In this document: piece after piece, positions 59,223-64,000 of the stretch
How positions within the stretch are numbered: position 1 is the stretch's first letter
How the letters are laid out: every line of letters starts with the position of its first letter
Source of the DNA: Saccharomycopsis fibuligera x Saccharomycopsis cf. fibuligera
Taxonomy: Eukaryota > Ascomycota > Saccharomycetes > Ascoideales > Saccharomycopsidaceae
Assembly: GCA_001936135.1 (NCBI GenBank)
Contig: CP012817.1
Location: 372,001 to 436,000 of the forward strand
DNA length: 64,000 nucleotides
Direction of reading: 5' to 3'
Program-made: the position numbers and the translations under genes
The notes under the pieces: model-generated
What the model saw: only the letters and a program-made list of their open reading frames with translations
What the model was told of the DNA's origin: nothing
Databases searched by the model: none

Positions 59223-61043
59223 ATGTCTCGCAACAGTCCCTCGCGCGCCAGCAGGTCCAGCTCTGGCAGCCTCAACCAGCTCGTGATGCTCTTCACCTTG
59301 CTCCCCAAGCTTGTTGTGGGCCTTCCGTCAATGCTACTACAGAACCACTTCTCCGCCGGCAGCAGCAGCGGCACGGGCCCTTGGGGCGAAGCCGCTCCTC
59401 CTGTCACCTCCCCGGGGGAGGCAGTCACTAGGCAAGAATGGTGGATCAGCTTGGTTCTTTCTGGATTCTTGGTGCTTCTCGGCGGGGTGTTCGCCGGTCT
59501 AACCATTGCCCTCATGGGCCAAGACGAAGTGAACTTGAAGGTCATCGAAAGCAGCGGTGAACGCCATGAGCGGAAATACGCCAGTAACGTATTGCTGCTT
59601 CTTGAACGCAGCAAGCACTGGGTGCTTGTCACTTTACTTCTTTCCAACGTCATTACTAACGAAACATTACCGATCATATTGCATAAATGCACCGGCGGTG
59701 GTGTCTCGGCGGTTATCAGTTCTACCGTGGCAATCGTCATTTTCGGCGAAGTCATTCCCCAGTCACTTTGCGTTCGCTATGGCTTGCAAATTGGATCTTT
59801 CTTTTGCCCGTTTGTATTGTTTTTGATGTATTGCATGTATCCTGTTGCTTATCCAATGGCACTTTTGTTGGACAAATTGCTCGGTGAAGATCATGGTACC
59901 GTCTACAAAAAAGCCGGGCTCAAGACTTTGGTGACTTTGCATCACACTATGGGGGTCGAGAGATTGAACACTGATGAGGTCACTATTATTTCCTCAGTCT
60001 TGGACTTGAAGGAAAAGCAGGTCAAGTCTATAATGACCCCAATTGAGGACGTCTTTACATTATCCTCCGACACTGTCTTGGACGAAAACATGATTCGCCG
60101 TATTTTCAACTCTGGTTTCTCTCGTATCCCGATTCATTTGCCAAACGAACCTTTGAATTTCATTGGTATGCTATTAGTGCGTATTTTGATCAATTATGAT
60201 CCTGAAGATGCATTGCAGGTTTCCAAATTCCCATTGGCAACCTTACCAGAAACTCCACCGGAAACCACTTGTTTGAACATTTTGAATTATTTCCAAGAAG
60301 GCCGCTCTCACATGGTGCTTGTTAGTTCTGATCCAGGTAGCAATTCTGGAGCTCTTGGTATTTTGACTCTTGAAGACGTTATTGAAGAACTTATTGGTGA
60401 AGAGATCGTTGACGAAAGTGACGTGTTTGTCGATATTCATAACGCAATTAAAAGAAGTGAGCCTGGTCCGTTATCAAGAAAACATTTAACCCAGTATTTC
60501 CACTCATTAGTGAATAAATCCAGAAAATTAGGCACCGTGAATACTGAACAATTGCTAAGTTTTGCTGATGAGGCGGTAGCTAGTAGTAATGAAGCCAATG
60601 GCAATGATGCTAATGGTATTGCTAATGGTGTGGCAAATTTGATCAATGGCGGCAGCACTAACGATTTGAGCACTACAACTTCCGGAATCACTGGTTACGG
60701 CAGCATTAACAGTACTAATGCCAATGACAGACAACAACAGAATAACAACAATAAGACCAATACAATAGTAGTCACAAATGGTGACGTTGATGGCGATTTA
60801 AACAAAATTATTGTGCAATCTGAACCGGTGGAGCCATTATTGAAAAAGACCAGCAAACAACAGCAACAAAAGAAAGATGGTGCTAGTGGTACTGCTAATG
60901 CTACTAGAACGCCCACCCCGTCGGGACCAGCAATGATTAAGCCTAGTAATTTGGCTTCGAATCCATTGAATACAAATAAGACATATGTTACTATAAAGCG
61001 CAAAAGTACAGGTGATGGTGGTAATGAAGCTGCAAAGAAGTGA
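59223..61043 (+). CDS. MAM3: CNNM/DUF21-CBS membrane protein Mam3
   Basis: Predicted 606 aa. The CNNM transmembrane domain (~78-260) starts [20 protein letters not shown] and includes [38 protein letters not shown] and [17 protein letters not shown], the family signature. A pair of CBS domains follows (~275-400), with [40 protein letters not shown] and [20 protein letters not shown]. The Ser/Asn/Thr/Gln-rich C-terminus is variable. In S. cerevisiae, Mam3 is a vacuolar membrane protein affecting metal (manganese, magnesium) homeostasis. The first ~100 codons are GC-rich and the rest turn AT-rich. One CTG codon ([13 protein letters not shown]) aligns with Lys in S. cerevisiae. Confidence 0.94.
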   Translation: MSRNSPSRASRSSSGSLNQLVMLFTLLPKLVVGLPSMLLQNHFSAGSSSGTGPWGEAAPPVTSPGEAVTRQEWWISLVLSGFLVLLGGVFAGLTIALMGQDEVNLKVIESSGERHERKYASNVLLLLERSKHWVLVTLLLSNVITNETLPIILHKCTGGGVSAVISSTVAIVIFGEVIPQSLCVRYGLQIGSFFCPFVLFLMYCMYPVAYPMALLLDKLLGEDHGTVYKKAGLKTLVTLHHTMGVERLNTDEVTIISSVLDLKEKQVKSIMTPIEDVFTLSSDTVLDENMIRRIFNSGFSRIPIHLPNEPLNFIGMLLVRILINYDPEDALQVSKFPLATLPETPPETTCLNILNYFQEGRSHMVLVSSDPGSNSGALGILTLEDVIEELIGEEIVDESDVFVDIHNAIKRSEPGPLSRKHLTQYFHSLVNKSRKLGTVNTEQLLSFADEAVASSNEANGNDANGIANGVANLINGGSTNDLSTTTSGITGYGSINSTNANDRQQQNNNNKTNTIVVTNGDVDGDLNKIIVQSEPVEPLLKKTSKQQQQKKDGASGTANATRTPTPSGPAMIKPSNLASNPLNTNKTYVTIKRKSTGDGGNEAAKK

Positions 61044-64000
61044 AAATAGTGACAGTTATTATAGCAACTAAAGTCTATAAAATAACGGGTGGAGAGAGAA
61101 TGACAAAACGATGATTTGGGTGTTGTTTAACAAAGAGGCAGATGAGAAGAATAAAAGAATATATACAAGGCATTCAAAATAAAAAATAAAAAAAAATTAA
61201 AAAAAATAAAATAAAATAACAATAAAATAAGATAAGATAAAAGATAAAAAGAAGCGAGTTGACATGGGAAATCTTCTACCGCAGTAACAATAAATATAGC
61301 CGAGTATAAAGATGTGCTTAAACCGAACTAGTTTGAGCTTGAATGAAATGATTTAAGCGGTGATAGATAGCTAGTCAATCAGTAGGTTAGTCATTTTGTT
61401 AGTTTGATTTTTTTTCAACAAATTTATGTATACTGTGCATTTTTACACACACAATGGAAATTTATGTATTCTTATTTGTTAATGCCTTTTGTTATTCACC
61501 TTTCTGCTTTGATCGTTTATTTATTGTACAGTGTTATCTGGTTGTTCATAATGCGTTAAAACGGGCATAATGTATAAGGGCACACACTCTATTGCTCTAC
61601 TGTACTGGCCATTAGCCTGCTAAAGACTCAAACTGCTAATATCTTCAATAGACTTTAATTTTCGACAAAAAAAAAGCCCAGCAGCACAGCTGCTATGAAG
61701 TTGTGTTTTTCTGTTATTCGGCTGCCTAGCTTACCGTGAAAACAGTTCCTGCCAACGTCTTCCCCTTTGCTTAGACTAAAGTTAAACCAAACTAAGCTAA
61801 CAGGAATTTCAGATACTATAATTACGCAATACAACAGTACCAAAAAAAAGTTACGAGAAATAATACTAAAACCTGATAGTTTTAACATCAGAATGTTGAT
61901 ATACACTGACACTCATCTCTCATTAAAACTTCCAGAAGAGTTCTTAAAGTATACCACCCCTCAAAAAGAGGGGCCAATCTCTCCGTCTATGATCGCGGAA
62001 ATACTGGACTTTAGACCCGAGCCTACGTCCCTTCAGAACGAAGGGATTAATTTGAGGCTCAGACCAGTACTCGCACTGTCTATTAAGACGGATGGTTTAA
62101 ACAAAGGTACAGAAAAAGAAGAAAACAAAAGTAAAAAAGAAAAGTGTGTTGAGATATAAAACTTGGACGCTTTTTATACTTGAAAAAAAAAAAAAAAAAA
62201 AAAAAGGAAAAAAGTTTTCAGTGTGTGCATGCATGAGATGGTTAGGAGTGCGCGGTGCCGTTACCTATATGTGTAAGATTGGGCAACTGGCTAAGAATAC
62301 TATCCAAGGCCTTTGAGGACTTACAAAAACTAAGTCAAACTCAAGCTTGAAATTAAAAGAGACGATTAAATAAAGATAATTTTTATGAAAGCTACACTCG
62401 TTTTGAAAAGTTGATCAGCTTATATGCTTTGCATGGAATTTTGCGATTAGATTTATAGGAAATTAAACCGCGTAACATCGGGAGCAACACAACGGCAAAC
62501 TTATCCCAGAGTAGGGAAATGCAACAAACTCGTTTGTAAAGCAGATCTAAGCAAATTGGTACTAAAAACAGAAACATTAACTAGGGGTGAATTATGATAC
62601 TGTAAGTGTATACAAGGTAAATACTACCAATACTCACTGCGATTGATAGCCAACATGCATTGTGCTTTTTCCTAACGAAACGCTTGCTGGCTGTAACATA
62701 AAATTGTACATGTAGGTGTTTTCGTAGCAAAAGCGGTGTTGTAAAATGATATATAGTGAACTAAGGTGTTGAATAGGACAGATATTGTTGAGAGAGATCT
62801 GCAAGTTTGAGAAACGCATACTCATACCTTAAGATGATATTTATATTGCCAAAACTCACCATCATCCATATGCACTCGTCGATTATTAGATAGATCAAGT
62901 GTTTACCCTTAGAAACCTAGTGTCATCAATGTCATCAAAACCAGCTGTTTATGGTGTTATAGGTGACTAAAACAAATTGCACTCCACAAATGTAAATTTT
63001 TGGTAGCTGAGCTTTTGAAAGCTGCTGCCCAAGTGCAGATTATAAAAAAATGGGTTTTGTTGTCAAACACAAAATTAAAATTTAACTGGAGGGCTTCTCG
63101 TCAAAGTATGTAGATTAAGAGCACTTATTTTCAAAAGACTGCGAGAAATCAATCCATAAATTGTAGCTTTAAAAACAAACAAATATATACCACTCTGGAT
63201 ATATTTGCCAAAATTACAATAATTAGGGATTTCGCTTTTTTGATTTCATAAATGAAATACTGCGTCTACTAAGAGCTGGGACAATGTGATACAGCTAATA
63301 ACACTTTTTGCGCAATTTTTTTAAACATCAAATGTTAAGCAGGTTATGTGATTTTATTTTCTACAAAGAGATAGCGAAAGCCGAATTTAACGAAAGGTTA
63401 AAAAATTCTGTAATACTAATAAAATTATTCAATAATTGAGATTGGCAAATTTTTCCCTTATATCATATATGTGATGTACCCGAACGATTTATTGTTAAGC
63501 AAATGCACAGTTCACTTTGAGTTCAGTTTGTACAGGACTTTGCTGTTAAACTAACAAAGATCTTTTGAAGCTCAATCGGAAAGTAAAAGCCATAAATTCT
63601 TTATTATGTACTTCAAAATCGCATTAATTTATAAATAGCCAGCATAGCAGATAATTTCTACTTAATCAATTGAGACCAATGCAAACCTGGACAGTGTAAT
63701 CTATCATATAATAAAGTCCTCACCCTACAGCATGATAGAACGAAAGTGATCGATTTTAGTTAGCTGAGTAGATTACACTAAAAAATACCACTTTAATCTA
63801 GTAAGCCCCGAAATTTTTGTCATTGATGGATTGAATCAGGTCAGGCTTTGAAAAAGAGATCCTAAGCGGAATAGAATCGAGGTAAAGAAAAGAGAATTTT
63901 TGATTACAAGATTTTAAAAGAGCTAGAACTTCTCTACAGCCATTGTGATGCACTAAAAAAGAAAAGGAGAAAAAAAAGAATACGAATATTGTTTAAATAC
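61044..64000. other. Gene-free AT-rich right end
   Basis: Nearly 3 kb with no convincing gene. Next to MAM3 is an A/T-only tract (61183-61256). A frame at 61767-62159, with its first ATG at 61893 (MLIYTDTHLSLKLPEEFLKY), reads somewhat like protein but has no recognised motif. A poly-A run lies at about 62182-62204. A separated inverted repeat, AGTGTAATCTA (63693-63703) and TAGATTACACT (63769-63779), lies near the edge. I found no tRNA box pairs. It could be a long spacer, or the edge of a centromere or a decayed region. Confidence 0.5.
61893..62159 (+). other. Short open frame of unknown status
   Basis: 89 codons from the first ATG, in a frame open from 61767 without an earlier ATG. Composition in the middle is balanced (KYTTPQKEGPISPSMIAEIL; LRLRPVLALSIKTDG), with a Lys/Glu tail. 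No motif, no neighbours and no intron signals that I trust. It may be a remnant or chance. Confidence 0.25.

Noticed and set aside
58664-59431. 255-codon frame overlapping the MAM3 start
   Set aside because: Overlaps the conserved MAM3 frame, has no motif and lies in the GC-rich region where chance frames are long.

Overview
This window is nuclear DNA of a budding yeast (Saccharomycotina). Genes are densely packed and mostly intronless. The few introns are short, sit near the 5' end, and use GTATGT-like donors with TACTAAC-like branch points. Homopolymer and AT-rich intergenic spacers are common. Three traits argue against Saccharomycetaceae. A subunit of respiratory complex I (NDUFS6 type) is encoded. 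The iron-responsive GATA factor has the two-finger plus Cys-rich SFU1/SREA/Fep1 design. CTG codons are very scarce in conserved genes: I found none in BCY1, RVB2 or UTP7. Together these suggest a CUG-Ser1 (Candida/Debaryomyces-type) or related yeast, but the genetic code cannot be settled from this window, so CTG residues in the translations used here may be Leu or Ser.

Layout, left to right. 0-5 kb: 5' part of an NPL6/RSC7-type remodeller gene, then a TRP-like (Flc-type) membrane protein. 6-12.5 kb: PEX29-like peroxin and the GATA repressor SFU1. 13-21.8 kb: SEC28, MRPL49, BCY1, a complex I subunit, a probable spliced four-TM protein and a possible PCI-domain protein. 22.6-31.8 kb: an AIR1/AIR2-type zinc-knuckle protein, SUI3, a small spliced SRA1-domain protein, ENV7, RVB2 (intron directly after the ATG) and VMA11 (two introns, the first apparently splitting the start codon). 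32-43 kb: NSL1, an MNN4-type LicD protein, UTP7 and RPN2. 44-51.6 kb: ECM4-type glutathione transferase (12-nt first exon), SSK1, RAD52 and HEM4. 52-61 kb: PHO81, an unrecognised GC-rich gene and MAM3. The last 3 kb hold no convincing gene.

The genes are housekeeping or signalling genes with no cluster logic; neighbours share divergent promoters rather than pathways. The items most worth checking are the introns at start codons (VMA11, RVB2, ECM4), the GC-rich island at about 56.2-59.6 kb that crosses gene boundaries and contains the unrecognised gene, a CACGTGGG element between that gene and PHO81, the large insertion inside the SSK1 receiver domain, a free-standing SRA1-domain protein, several perfect GC-rich hairpins, and the gene-free right end. 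I saw no CRISPR array, no intact transposon and no convincing tRNA. I found nothing that I would call a wholly new biological system.
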